From assembly GCA_023485185.1 (NCBI GenBank), contig JAMCZP010000144.1, positions 1-22,257 on the forward strand: a DNA stretch of 22,257 bases. Reading direction: 5' to 3'. The position numbers were made by a program, and so were the translations under genes. Shown here in pieces: positions 13,851 to 22,179 of the stretch; the stretch's first letter is position 1, and each line of letters starts with the position of its first letter. The stretch is from Gammaproteobacteria bacterium. GTDB taxonomy: Bacteria; Pseudomonadota; Gammaproteobacteria; Pseudomonadales; Halomonadaceae. The notes under the pieces are model-generated. The model made no database searches. It saw only the letters and a program-made list of their open reading frames with translations, and was not told the DNA's origin.

Positions 13851-14606
13851 TTAGTAACTTGCGGTAGGCCTTACGACGATATCGCTGGTATCAACGTCAT
13901 TCGGTTGATTGATAGCATGTGCAATAGCCGAGGCGATGGCTTCGGGTTTAAGCGCAATCTGACGATAAGCCACCATGGCTTTAGCGGCCTCTGTATCTGT
14001 AATGGTATTCGCCAGTTCAGACTCCACTACACCTGGATAAACACAGGTTACGCGGATGTTGTCGGTTTCCTGACGTAGTCCATCGGAAATGGCGCGCACC
14101 GCATATTTAGTAGCGCAATAGACCGCAGCAGTTGGGACGACCGAGAATCCGCCGATGGAAGATACGTTGATTACTTGGCCGCTTTGCTGGGCTTGTAGGG
14201 TAGGGAGAGTGGCGGCAATTCCGTTGAGTACGCCGCGGATATTGACGTCGATCATGCGATTCCATTCATCAACCTTGAGCGCCGCCAGCGGTGAGAGCGG
14301 CATAACGCCAGCGTTGTTAATGATGACATCAATACGGCCATGGATAGTGAGAGCGAAATCTGCAAACAACTGCATGTTCTTTAGATCGGTAACATCCAGT
14401 GTTTGATAATCCACCGTGCCACCTTCAGCGCGAATGGTCTTGGTTAATGCTTCCAGCCTGTCGGTACGGCGTGCACCGATGATGAGGCGATGCCCTTGGC
14501 CAGCTAGCCAACGAGCAGTGGCTTCGCCGATGCCACTGCTGGCGCCGGTTAATAAAACAACTTTTGATGGAAGGGTTATTGATGAATGGTTAGTTGAAAC
14601 TGTCAT
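13851..14606 (-). CDS. Short-chain dehydrogenase/reductase (SDR family)
   Basis: This 251-residue classical SDR has the NAD(P)-binding TGASSGIG motif (20-27), NNAG (97-100), and the catalytic Ser150, Tyr163 and Lys167 (YCATK). Arginines after strand 2 (GARRTDR) suggest NADP(H) preference. It is the first gene of a minus-strand operon with the CMD-like and Atu4866-like genes and is divergent from an AraC regulator that probably controls it. The substrate is unknown. A GAGAGA ribosome site lies eight bases before the ATG. Confidence 0.93.
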   Translation of the reverse strand: MTVSTNHSSITLPSKVVLLTGASSGIGEATARWLAGQGHRLIIGARRTDRLEALTKTIRAEGGTVDYQTLDVTDLKNMQLFADFALTIHGRIDVIINNAGVMPLSPLAALKVDEWNRMIDVNIRGVLNGIAATLPTLQAQQSGQVINVSSIGGFSVVPTAAVYCATKYAVRAISDGLRQETDNIRVTCVYPGVVESELANTITDTEAAKAMVAYRQIALKPEAIASAIAHAINQPNDVDTSDIVVRPTASY

Positions 14607-14813
14607 GTGCTAAATCTCTCGTTGATGAGTACCTGGAGAAGATTAGCTATCTGGCGCGAGTGGCAACAGAGACAATCCTATTGCATGCTTGCCTAATCCT
14701 ATTGTTTGAATGGATGAAGGTGGGTTCCATAGCCTTGAAATATGTATATTACTCTTTTGGTAATAAAGGCCCTTTATGTTTCAGGTTGCCGTTAACCGTT
14801 TGAGGTAGCGAAT
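14607..14813. promoter_or_regulatory. Divergent SDR-operon / araC promoter region
   Basis: This 207-bp intergenic region carries the promoters of both divergent units. It contains the 21-bp-spaced direct repeat described separately and an imperfectly centred palindrome TATTAC-N7-GTAATA at 14747-14765. The AraC gene's GAGG ribosome site lies just before 14814. Confidence 0.7.
14674..14704. promoter_or_regulatory. Candidate AraC operator: two direct repeats AATCCTATTG, 21 bp apart
   Basis: AATCCTATTG occurs at 14674-14683 and again at 14695-14704, both exact, with start-to-start spacing of 21 bp, two helical turns. This is the geometry expected for a dimeric AraC-family regulator binding direct half-sites. 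It lies about 70 bp upstream of the SDR start and 110 bp upstream of the AraC start. Confidence 0.6.
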
Positions 14814-15758
14814 ATGTCAGCGAATAGCGATTCTACGGTTCATGGCAATATTGTTCAGCGTTTGTACCAGCTCGCCCCCCACGAAGGGTATACACAGTCA
14901 CTGCTGGCTGACGTGCGCTTTATGCGCTCTAACCGTCCGCTGAAAAACACGGCGGTTCTTTACGAGCCCAGTATTGTCATTATTTGCCAGGGGCGTAAGC
15001 GTGGCTATTTGGGGAACAGTGTCTATCTCTATGATGCTCAGCATTATCTTGTGCTCTCTGTTCCGTTGCCGTTCACTTCAGAAACGGAAGGTAGCCTTGA
15101 GGAGCCCATGCTAGGCATCGCCATTCGCCTTGATGCGGTCCTGATCGCTGAATTAATAACGCTGCTGGAGGAGTCAGGCAGCCATTCAGTGGAGAAGCCG
15201 CGCGGCATGCTTTCTACTCCGCTGGAAGAACCGCTGACAGAAGCGATATTACGTCTGCTTGATGCGCTAGCCACGCCTGCGGAAGCACGCATACTTGCCC
15301 CTTCCATTGTCAGGGAGATTTGTTATCGAGTATTGGTTGGAGAACAAGGCGGCAGTGTGCGGTCAGCGCTCTCCCATTACGGGCAATTTGGTAAAATTGC
15401 CAAGGCGCTAAAACGTATTCATACGAACTATGCTGATGTATTGGAGGTGGGTGGCTTGGCGAGTGAGGCCGGGATGAGTGCACCCGCTTTTCACCTGCAC
15501 TTTAAGGCAGTTACACAAACCTCGCCTATTCAGTACATTAAATCGACCCGCTTGCACCACGCCCGCCTGTTAATGATACGGGATGGGTTGACGGCAGCGG
15601 CGGCAGGAAGCCGAGTGGGATACGAAAGCGCGTCCCAATTTAGCCGTGAGTTCAAACGCTTTTTTGGGCGCCCGCCTGCGGAGGAGGTGCGCACTATGAA
15701 GGCGAGCCTTGATTTGTTACCACCTACGCATTTAGTTGATATCGCTGCGCCTCACTGA
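14814..15758 (+). CDS. AraC-family transcriptional regulator
   Basis: The 314-residue protein has an N-terminal AraC_N-type sensor domain (about 30-190, with YEPSIVIICQGRKRGYLGN and DAQHYLVLSVPLPF) and a C-terminal double HTH (about 205-300, including LASEAGMSAPAFHLHFK and VGYESASQFSREFKR). Such regulators commonly stand next to and activate SDR or aldo-keto oxidoreductase genes. It is divergent from the SDR-CMD-Atu4866 operon, and a two-half-site direct repeat lies between them. A GAGG ribosome site is at suitable spacing before the ATG. Confidence 0.93.
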   Translation: MSANSDSTVHGNIVQRLYQLAPHEGYTQSLLADVRFMRSNRPLKNTAVLYEPSIVIICQGRKRGYLGNSVYLYDAQHYLVLSVPLPFTSETEGSLEEPMLGIAIRLDAVLIAELITLLEESGSHSVEKPRGMLSTPLEEPLTEAILRLLDALATPAEARILAPSIVREICYRVLVGEQGGSVRSALSHYGQFGKIAKALKRIHTNYADVLEVGGLASEAGMSAPAFHLHFKAVTQTSPIQYIKSTRLHHARLLMIRDGLTAAAAGSRVGYESASQFSREFKRFFGRPPAEEVRTMKASLDLLPPTHLVDIAAPH

Positions 15759-15842
15759 AAAACATTAAGGTGGCCGCTAGCTCCCATCAGTGCGCTGTTT
15801 ACAGTGTTCAGCCTGGCTGGTTTGTTAGCTGGGTGCTGAAAC

Positions 15843-15870
15843 AACTCAGGCGCCAGAAGGCGCCTGAGTT
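15843..15870. terminator. Bidirectional terminator between araC and yqaE-like gene
   Basis: AACTCAGGCGCC (15843-15854) pairs perfectly over 12 bp with GGCGCCTGAGTT (15859-15870) through an AGAA loop, between convergent genes. The TT end and flanking AATAC support a terminator, usable on both strands. Confidence 0.85.
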
Positions 15871-15902
15871 AATACAACACGTTAATACGAACAAGTTAAT
15901 AC
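15868..15902. repeat. Three short repeats of GTTAATAC
   Basis: GTTAATAC begins at 15868, 15881 and 15895 (periods 13 and 14 bp), each followed by AACA or GAACA-like sequence. This is a small degenerate tandem array just after the terminator. Confidence 0.6.
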
Positions 15903-15915
15903 GAGCTACTGAAAA

Positions 15916-16089
15916 CTAGTGCTTCAAAATGACATAGAAGGCATGAATGATGCCTGGTATGAAGCCAAACAGTGTCAGAATAATATTCAGCCAGAAGTGC
16001 CCTTTAAATCCAACCTCAAAAAACACGCCTAGAGGTGGGAAAATAACGGCAAAAATCATCTTAATTGGATCCGTCGCGGTAAACGCCAT
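15916..16089 (-). CDS. YqaE/Pmp3-family small membrane protein
   Basis: A 57-residue ORF with an AGGAGG-type ribosome site (rc of CCTCC at 16096-16100) directly upstream. It encodes two hydrophobic segments: MIFAVIFPPLGVFFEVG and a second segment NIILTLFGFIPGIIHAFYVIL. The FPPLGV and PGIIHAFYV motifs identify the YqaE/Pmp3 family of small, membrane-potential and stress-associated proteins. It is convergent with the AraC gene. Confidence 0.9.
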   Translation of the reverse strand: MAFTATDPIKMIFAVIFPPLGVFFEVGFKGHFWLNIILTLFGFIPGIIHAFYVILKH

Positions 16090-16288
16090 GAAGCCTCCTA
16101 TGCTTTCAGGGTAACTATGTTTTCAGGGAAATTGTGCTTTCAGGATAATTGACGCTTGCAAGTATAAGCGCAGCCGCCACACTAATCGACGCTTATCCTA
16201 CGTTCTGACTGGTAAAGTCATCAATTGTTCGCTGTTTCCAAGTAATGTTTAACCGTTAAGTGTTAACAAGGCTCCTGGGAGGGACCCC

Positions 16289-18328
16289 GTGCTGAAGCTC
16301 TCTGCTACTTCGTTATGCCTATTTAGTTGTCTCACTAGCGTACCTGTCTGGGCGCAGACAACGACAGAAGAGATGCCTGCGATGCAGGTAACTGCTCCCC
16401 GTTTAGAACGGGAGCTCTATGCAACACCCGCCGCGGTCTCAACGCTTGATCGCGAAGCCATTGCCCAGGGGCAGCAGCGTGCTCGGCTGGATGAGTCGCT
16501 GGTAAGGGGGCCGGGTGTGTTCGTGCAGAACCGTGATAATTTTGCTCAAGGGCAGCGAATTGCGATACGCGGCTTTGGCGCGCGGGCGCCTTTTGGGGTA
16601 CGCGGGATTACGGTGATGGTGGATGGAGTTCCCTATACGCTGCCTGATGGTCAGGCTCAGCTTGATGCGGTTGATCTGGATAGCGCCGAGCGCATTGAAG
16701 TTATCCGCGGTCCTTCGTCTGTGCTGTATGGCAATGCGGCGGGAGGGGTGATTGATGTGACTACCGCTGATGGCCGAAGCAACCCTGGGTCGAGTGTGCG
16801 CGCTGAGGTGGGCAGCGATGGCTATCGTAAAGCCGTGGTGCAAACCGGTGGCGCCTATGGTGATTGGTCGCATCACGTTAGCCTGTCGGCGCTTAACGTG
16901 GATGGTTATCGCGAGCAAAGCTCAACAGAGAAGTACCTTTTAAACGCTAAGCTGCACCGCGAATTAGGTAGCGGACGTGCATTAACGGCGATTGTGAATC
17001 TGCTGGAGAATCCCCGCTCGGAAGATGCCGGCGCGCTAACGGCTGCCGAAGTCGCCGCAGGACGACACCAGGCAGCGCCTAACTCTCTGGCATTGGATGC
17101 AGGGCAAAGTGTTGATCAGCAGTTGATCGCTTTGCAGTATGAAGACCTTGCTGCAGGCCCTGGCGAGTTTTACCTGCGGGGGTTCATCGCTCAGCGCGAT
17201 TTTGAGCAGCAGTTGCCTTATGTGGGCGATAGCCGTTTGGGTTATCAGCGTGACTACGTGGGCGGCAGTGCTGAGTATCACCACGAGATCACGCTGGGCA
17301 GCCTGCCGTTGAGCTACATCGCAGGTATTGATGTTGCCCGCCAAGACGATGAGCGTTTTCGCAATGATGTCAATCCGCAAGGGGTGGTCGGCGAGCAAGT
17401 GGCGGAAGAGACCCAGACAGGAACATCGACGGGCATCTTTGCTCAAGGCGATTTGGCGCTGACCGAGCAAGTGACGTTTTCGCTTGGCGCGCGCTTTGAC
17501 CGGGTTGAGCTGGAAGTGGATGACCGCTTTTTAGAAGATGGCGATCAAAGTGGCGAGCGCACTTTTAACGAATGGAGTGGCTCAGCAGGGCTAAGCTATC
17601 AGTATCGTCCCCAGCATCAGGCTTATGTGAACACCGGTACAGCCTTTGAAACACCGACATTCTCAGAGTTTGCTAACCCGGCAGGCGGTGGTTTTAATCC
17701 CGCTATCGCGCCACAAAAAGCTTGGAACCGTGAGGTAGGTCTGCGCGGCTACGTTGAACCGCTGGCAATGGATTACGATCTTGCGCTGTTTTCGGTACGT
17801 GTGCGCGATGAGCTTGTGCCTTTCGACGAGGGTGGACGCACTTTCTATCAGAATGCAGGCGATACGGATCGTGATGGTATTGAGCTAGCGCTCGGCTGGC
17901 AGTTGGCTAATCAGTGGCGGTTGGATAGCGCCTTAACATTAGCCCGTTATGAATTTGATCAATTTGCGACACCGACGCAAAACTTTGGGGGTAATCGTAT
18001 TCCCGGTCTGCCCGAACAAACCTGGGTCAATCAACTAACGTGGCAGGGCTTGGGTGAGCGTTTTGCAACGCTAGAGACCCAATATGTAGGCGACATGGTG
18101 GCAGATAACGCCAATGACACCGAAGTGGAAAGCTACTGGCTGGTAAACCTGCGGGCGGGGGATGGCTGGCAGTTAGGAGGCGATACGCGGCTGAATGCTT
18201 ACCTCGGCATACGCAATCTGCTGGATGAAGAGCACTACGCCAACGTGCGTATCAACGGCACCTTTGGGCGTTTCTATGAGCCCGCCCCAGGGCGCAGTGT
18301 TTATGGCGGTTTGGAAGTGCTGTTTTAA
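16289..18328 (+). CDS. TonB-dependent outer-membrane receptor
   Basis: This 679-residue receptor starts at GTG 16289 after a GGGAGGG ribosome site. Residues 1-23 are a signal peptide ending VWA, followed by QTTTEE. The plug domain (about 30-155) has RIAIRGFGARAPFG and RIEVIRGPSSVLYGNAAGG, and the C-terminal beta-barrel ends in aromatic Phe as required for outer-membrane assembly. The TonB box is probably in the MPAMQVTAP stretch near residues 29-37. The ligand (siderophore, other metal chelate or small nutrient) is not recognisable. It is convergent with a membrane PQQ dehydrogenase, across a shared terminator, so there is no operon link. Confidence 0.92.
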   Translation: MLKLSATSLCLFSCLTSVPVWAQTTTEEMPAMQVTAPRLERELYATPAAVSTLDREAIAQGQQRARLDESLVRGPGVFVQNRDNFAQGQRIAIRGFGARAPFGVRGITVMVDGVPYTLPDGQAQLDAVDLDSAERIEVIRGPSSVLYGNAAGGVIDVTTADGRSNPGSSVRAEVGSDGYRKAVVQTGGAYGDWSHHVSLSALNVDGYREQSSTEKYLLNAKLHRELGSGRALTAIVNLLENPRSEDAGALTAAEVAAGRHQAAPNSLALDAGQSVDQQLIALQYEDLAAGPGEFYLRGFIAQRDFEQQLPYVGDSRLGYQRDYVGGSAEYHHEITLGSLPLSYIAGIDVARQDDERFRNDVNPQGVVGEQVAEETQTGTSTGIFAQGDLALTEQVTFSLGARFDRVELEVDDRFLEDGDQSGERTFNEWSGSAGLSYQYRPQHQAYVNTGTAFETPTFSEFANPAGGGFNPAIAPQKAWNREVGLRGYVEPLAMDYDLALFSVRVRDELVPFDEGGRTFYQNAGDTDRDGIELALGWQLANQWRLDSALTLARYEFDQFATPTQNFGGNRIPGLPEQTWVNQLTWQGLGERFATLETQYVGDMVADNANDTEVESYWLVNLRAGDGWQLGGDTRLNAYLGIRNLLDEEHYANVRINGTFGRFYEPAPGRSVYGGLEVLF

Positions 18329-18380
18329 TCCATGCATAATTTTAATCTGTGCATCATGTTAGCCTCAGCATAAATAGGAT

Positions 18381-18417
18381 CGGGCGGCGCTCTGTGGTGT
18401 TCACTGCGCGCCGCCCG
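18381..18417. terminator. Bidirectional terminator between TonB receptor and PQQ dehydrogenase genes
   Basis: CGGGCGGCGC (18381-18390) pairs with GCGCCGCCCG (18408-18417), 10 bp with a 17-nt loop, between convergent genes. A GTTCTGTT tail follows, a weak U-rich run. Confidence 0.7.
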
Positions 18418-18434
18418 GTTCTGTTAGTGGTTGT

Positions 18435-18460
18435 ACTGGTATGAGTGACTGGTATGAGTG
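18435..18460. repeat. 13-bp tandem duplication
   Basis: ACTGGTATGAGTG occurs at 18435-18447 and immediately again at 18448-18460. It lies in the spacer after the terminator, about 20 bp beyond the stop end of the PQQ dehydrogenase gene. Confidence 0.8.
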
Positions 18461-18479
18461 ATTAGTCTCAGCGAGCCGG

Positions 18480-20984
18480 TTACTCTGGCAGCGCGTACCC
18501 AATCACATAGTCTCCCATCTTAGTGCCAAAGGTGCCGTGTCCACCCGCTGTGACAACCACGTACTGGCGTCCATCGTTGCCGGTATAGGTCATAGGCGTG
18601 GCTTGGCCGCCCGCAGGTAGGCGCGCTTTGTAAAGCTCTTCACCGGTAGTGATATCGTATCCGCGCAGGTATTGATCCAGTGTGCCGCTCATAAATGAAA
18701 CGCCGCCCCCCGTGGTAAGTGGGCCGCCCAGTGCGGGCACACCAACATTTAAACCAATCGGCAGGTTAAATGGCATGCTGTCCCGCGTTGTGCCATTGCG
18801 ATGCTTCCACACCACTTCATTACTTTGCAGATCGATACCCGCCACATCCCCCCAAGAGGGCGCTTGGCAGGGCAGGCCGAGTACTGAGAGCAGTGGCCCT
18901 AGCTCAACCGCATAAGGTGCGCCTTCGTTGGGTTGCAACCCCTGCTCGCTGGCGGAGCCCTGGCCCTCTTCAACCTCGTCGCGGGGAATCAGTGTGGACA
19001 CAAATGCCAGATATTTTGCACCGGTGAATAGCGCCTGGCGTTCGGGGTCAACCGCAACGCCGCCCCAGTTCATCACGCCCACATTGCCAGGATAAACAAT
19101 GCTGCCTTCCAGTGAAGGTGGCGTGTACTGGCCTTCGTAGCGCAAAGAGTTGAACTGAATGCGACACATCATTTGGTCAAACGGGGACGCGCCCCACATA
19201 TCGCGCTCGGTGAGCGGCGGTGGCAAAAGGTTAAGCGCTGAGCGTGGCTGGGTTGCTGCTGTCCAGTCGCCGTCAACGGCACCCTGGGGTACCGCCACCT
19301 CTTCAATCGGCACGATAGGCTCGCCAGTTTCGCGGTTAAGTACGTAAAGGCTGCCCTGCTTGGTGGGCTGAATGACGGCAGTCTGGATGCCATTGTCAGT
19401 GACTAGATCAATCAACACCGGTTGGGCAGGCGTATCCATGTCCCATAAGTCGTGGTGTACGAACTGGTAAACCCACTCAACCTGTCCATCTTCCAGGTTA
19501 AGTGCCACTAGGCTTGCGCTATAGGTTTCGTCATTTTCAGTCCGATTGGCACCGTACTGATCCGGTGTAGCATTTCCCATGGGTAGGTAAACCATGCCTA
19601 ACGCTTCATCGACGCTGATAGGTGCCCATACGTTGGGTGAATTACGCGTGTAGGTTTCGCCTTCAGGCAATGGGGCGGTCTCATCAGGATTGCCACTATC
19701 CCAATTCCAAACCAGCTCGCCAGTGTGAACATCAAAGGCGCGAATAACGCCGGATGGCTCGTCGGTGGAGCTGTTGTCGGTGACGTGACCACCCAGAATG
19801 ACCAGGTTTTCAGTCACCGTCGCGGGGGAGGTGGAGTAATACCCACCAGGGGAGAAATCGCCAATGTTATTGGTAAGATCGACTTCGCCGTTATCGCCGA
19901 AGTTAGCGCACCGCTCGCCAGTATCGGCATTTAAAGCAATCAAACGTGCATCTGCCGTTGGCAGGTAAAGCCTGCGTGGGCACATCACGTCGGTTTCGCT
20001 AAGCATGGGCTGAGTGTTGCTATCTTCTACACCAAACAGCAGTGCTAGAAAGGAGAGGTCTAGGCTGAAAATATCACCATTATCGAAGATGTCATAAGAG
20101 GCTGGCAGACTGCTCTCGGATGCATCGCCACTGCTGGAGTAGTTAGCGGCATCATAGTAAGCAAGGCCACGGCAGGTCATATGCGCCCAGCCGGAGAAGT
20201 CATCCGCCCCCATGGTGCTGATTTCAGGATCAAACTCCCAAAGGGTTTCGCCGGTTTCCGGTGATAGTGCCATGGCCCGGCTATGCGATGTGCAGATATA
20301 CAAGTTGCCGTTCACTTTTAACGGCGTATTTTGATTGGTGATCTCAGGTGGCGCATTGGGGCCAGCCTTATCGCCGGTTTGTATGCGCCATACCTCCTTA
20401 AGTTCGCCGATATTGGCTGGGTTGATTTGGCTTAGCGAAGAGTAATGAGTGCCTGCATTGGTGCCACCATAGGCGGGCCAGTCATCGCCTGCTACTTGGG
20501 CAGGATTAATATTATCGGCGTTCGATTGGCGATTATTAGCCAGCACTCCTTCGATAGTGGCGGGGTCGTTGAGCTGACTTGCAATGGCCACAATGATTGC
20601 AGCGGCAATACTGCCTACTAGTGCTATGCTGCCACCACGTGAGTGCAGTGGCTTACGCCACCAGGGCAGTAATAACACGATGCCAATTAGGCAGGGAATG
20701 GCGACCCGCGGCACCAGCTGCCACCAATCTAAACCCACTTCCCAGATTGCCCAGACCAATGTGGCGAAAAGAATCAACGCGTAAAGCCAGAGTGCCGCGC
20801 TATGACGCTTGGCAAGTAAAATGCCGCAGGCAATAAAACCGATACCGGCTATTAAATAGTAGGCGCTGCCACCTAGGCTGAGCAACTTGCCGCCACCAAT
20901 AGCCAGTATCAAACCTGCAATGATTAGTAGAGCGCCAACGACAATCGCTGGCCATTTATAGTGATTACGCGTGTTTTCTTCCAT
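18480..20984 (-). CDS. Membrane-bound PQQ-dependent dehydrogenase (glucose/quinate/shikimate type)
   Basis: This 834-residue quinoprotein has about five N-terminal transmembrane segments (residues ~10-137) followed by a periplasmic PQQ beta-propeller. It would oxidise glucose or a related sugar/polyol and pass electrons to ubiquinone. Propeller signatures include DWPAYGGTNAGTHYSSLSQI, EVWRIQTGDKAG, GETLWEFDPE and WVYQFVHHDLWDMDTPAQPV. It is a little longer than E. coli Gcd (796 residues). An unusual segment, residues ~281-333 between CRGLAYYD and CPRRLYLPTADAR, is longer and more Ser/Asp-rich than in Gcd. Five N-terminal helices favour the Gcd/QuiA membrane type over soluble quinoproteins. 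The exact substrate is not determinable. Confidence 0.93.
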   Translation of the reverse strand: MEENTRNHYKWPAIVVGALLIIAGLILAIGGGKLLSLGGSAYYLIAGIGFIACGILLAKRHSAALWLYALILFATLVWAIWEVGLDWWQLVPRVAIPCLIGIVLLLPWWRKPLHSRGGSIALVGSIAAAIIVAIASQLNDPATIEGVLANNRQSNADNINPAQVAGDDWPAYGGTNAGTHYSSLSQINPANIGELKEVWRIQTGDKAGPNAPPEITNQNTPLKVNGNLYICTSHSRAMALSPETGETLWEFDPEISTMGADDFSGWAHMTCRGLAYYDAANYSSSGDASESSLPASYDIFDNGDIFSLDLSFLALLFGVEDSNTQPMLSETDVMCPRRLYLPTADARLIALNADTGERCANFGDNGEVDLTNNIGDFSPGGYYSTSPATVTENLVILGGHVTDNSSTDEPSGVIRAFDVHTGELVWNWDSGNPDETAPLPEGETYTRNSPNVWAPISVDEALGMVYLPMGNATPDQYGANRTENDETYSASLVALNLEDGQVEWVYQFVHHDLWDMDTPAQPVLIDLVTDNGIQTAVIQPTKQGSLYVLNRETGEPIVPIEEVAVPQGAVDGDWTAATQPRSALNLLPPPLTERDMWGASPFDQMMCRIQFNSLRYEGQYTPPSLEGSIVYPGNVGVMNWGGVAVDPERQALFTGAKYLAFVSTLIPRDEVEEGQGSASEQGLQPNEGAPYAVELGPLLSVLGLPCQAPSWGDVAGIDLQSNEVVWKHRNGTTRDSMPFNLPIGLNVGVPALGGPLTTGGGVSFMSGTLDQYLRGYDITTGEELYKARLPAGGQATPMTYTGNDGRQYVVVTAGGHGTFGTKMGDYVIGYALPE

Positions 20985-21022
20985 GAGAGATCCCCTTGTT
21001 ACAGCGCACCCACAACGCGCTC

Positions 21023-21049
21023 TAACCCATCGACGCCGCCGATGGGTTA
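21023..21049. promoter_or_regulatory. 10-bp perfect inverted repeat in PQQ dehydrogenase leader
   Basis: TAACCCATCG (21023-21032) and CGATGGGTTA (21040-21049) form a perfect 10-bp stem with a 7-base loop (ACGCCGC). It lies about 40 bp upstream of the dehydrogenase start and has no U tract on either strand. It could be an operator or a 5'-leader hairpin of the dehydrogenase transcript; it is a poor terminator for the upstream oxidoreductase, whose stop is 130 bp away. Confidence 0.55.
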
Positions 21050-21180
21050 AAACACACCTTCATCATTAATGATTTTAATTATCAATTCGCTTTTGGTCTA
21101 ACGATTTGATGATATTTTCTTAGGTGCACCCTACCAGTACGCATTTCTCGTCTTGATGGGGAGGAAATGGAGGGGGGGGG

Positions 21181-22179
21181 TTATAACTTAACGAGCATTT
21201 TGCCGGTGTTGCCACCTTCAAAGAGGGCGAGGAATGCATCCGGCGTACTTTCCAAACCCTCTTTCACCGTCTCTTTATAGGCTAACTTGCCCTGTGCCAC
21301 TTGAGGCGCCACCTCGTTCAAGAAGTAGGGGTAGCTAGCCCAGTGGTCTGAGACGATAAAGCCCTGCATCTTGGCTTTACGTATCAATAACTGCGAGAGA
21401 TTGCTAGGGCCTGGAGTGGGCGCTTGCGCATTGTAGCTTTCAATCATACCGCACACGGCGATACGTGCGCCTTCGTTTAACTGGCTAAGCGCGGCTTCCA
21501 GGCACACCCCACCCACGTTTTCGAAATACACATCGATACCATTGGGGCTGGCGAGTTTAATCGCATCGCTTAGCTCCAGTGCAGTACGGTCACGGTAGCT
21601 AACCGGTTCGATACCTAGCGATTCCAGCCAGGCTAGCTTATGCGCGGGCCCAGCAATGCCCACCACATGGCAGCCTTTGGCTTTGGCTAACTGAACTGCC
21701 AGTGAGCCAACTGCACCGCTAGCCGCGCTCACGAGTACATTATCGCCAGGTTTGCACTCAGCAATCAGGTTGAGGCCAGTCCAGGCGGTCATACCCGGCA
21801 TGCCCAATACACCTAAATATGCTTGCTCTGGTATGCCGTGGTTAGGCAGTGGGGTAATGCCTTCAGCGGGAAGCTGTGCGATGTCACGCCAACCCCCCAT
21901 GTGAGTAACAATGTCACCTACTTTCAAACGCGAATCGTTGGAAGCAATGATCTCGCCAATAGCACCGCCTTCCATCGGCTTACCGAGCTCAAATGGCTCC
22001 ACATAGGTGCGAATGCCGCTCATGCGGCCACGCATGTAAGGATCCACAGATAGCCAGCGATTGCTAATGCGTACTTCACCTTCGGCTAGGTCAGGCAGCG
22101 TTTGCGTTTCCAGCTTAAAGAGAACGCGATCAGGTAAACCGTTGGGGTAATCGGTAAGCGTATAAAATTGTGACTGCAT
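21181..22179 (-). CDS. CurA-like NADPH-dependent zinc-independent oxidoreductase (MDR family)
   Basis: The 332-residue medium-chain reductase has the N-terminal NRWLSVDPYMRGRMSG motif of the leukotriene B4 12-hydroxydehydrogenase/CurA group. The nucleotide-binding SAASGAVGSLAVQLAKAKG Rossmann motif lies about residues 151-169. The usual zinc ligands of alcohol dehydrogenases are absent, consistent with double-bond reductases acting on alpha,beta-unsaturated carbonyls. An AGGAGG-like ribosome site precedes the ATG at 22179. The gene is on the same strand as the PQQ dehydrogenase, 196 bp upstream, so a shared transcript is possible but unproven. A run of nine Gs (21172-21180) follows its stop codon. 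Confidence 0.93.
   Translation of the reverse strand: MQSQFYTLTDYPNGLPDRVLFKLETQTLPDLAEGEVRISNRWLSVDPYMRGRMSGIRTYVEPFELGKPMEGGAIGEIIASNDSRLKVGDIVTHMGGWRDIAQLPAEGITPLPNHGIPEQAYLGVLGMPGMTAWTGLNLIAECKPGDNVLVSAASGAVGSLAVQLAKAKGCHVVGIAGPAHKLAWLESLGIEPVSYRDRTALELSDAIKLASPNGIDVYFENVGGVCLEAALSQLNEGARIAVCGMIESYNAQAPTPGPSNLSQLLIRKAKMQGFIVSDHWASYPYFLNEVAPQVAQGKLAYKETVKEGLESTPDAFLALFEGGNTGKMLVKL

Noticed and set aside
16439..17470. Antisense frames within the TonB receptor gene (16439-16918 and 17036-17470)
   Set aside because: They are high-GC third-position shadows without motifs or ribosome sites.
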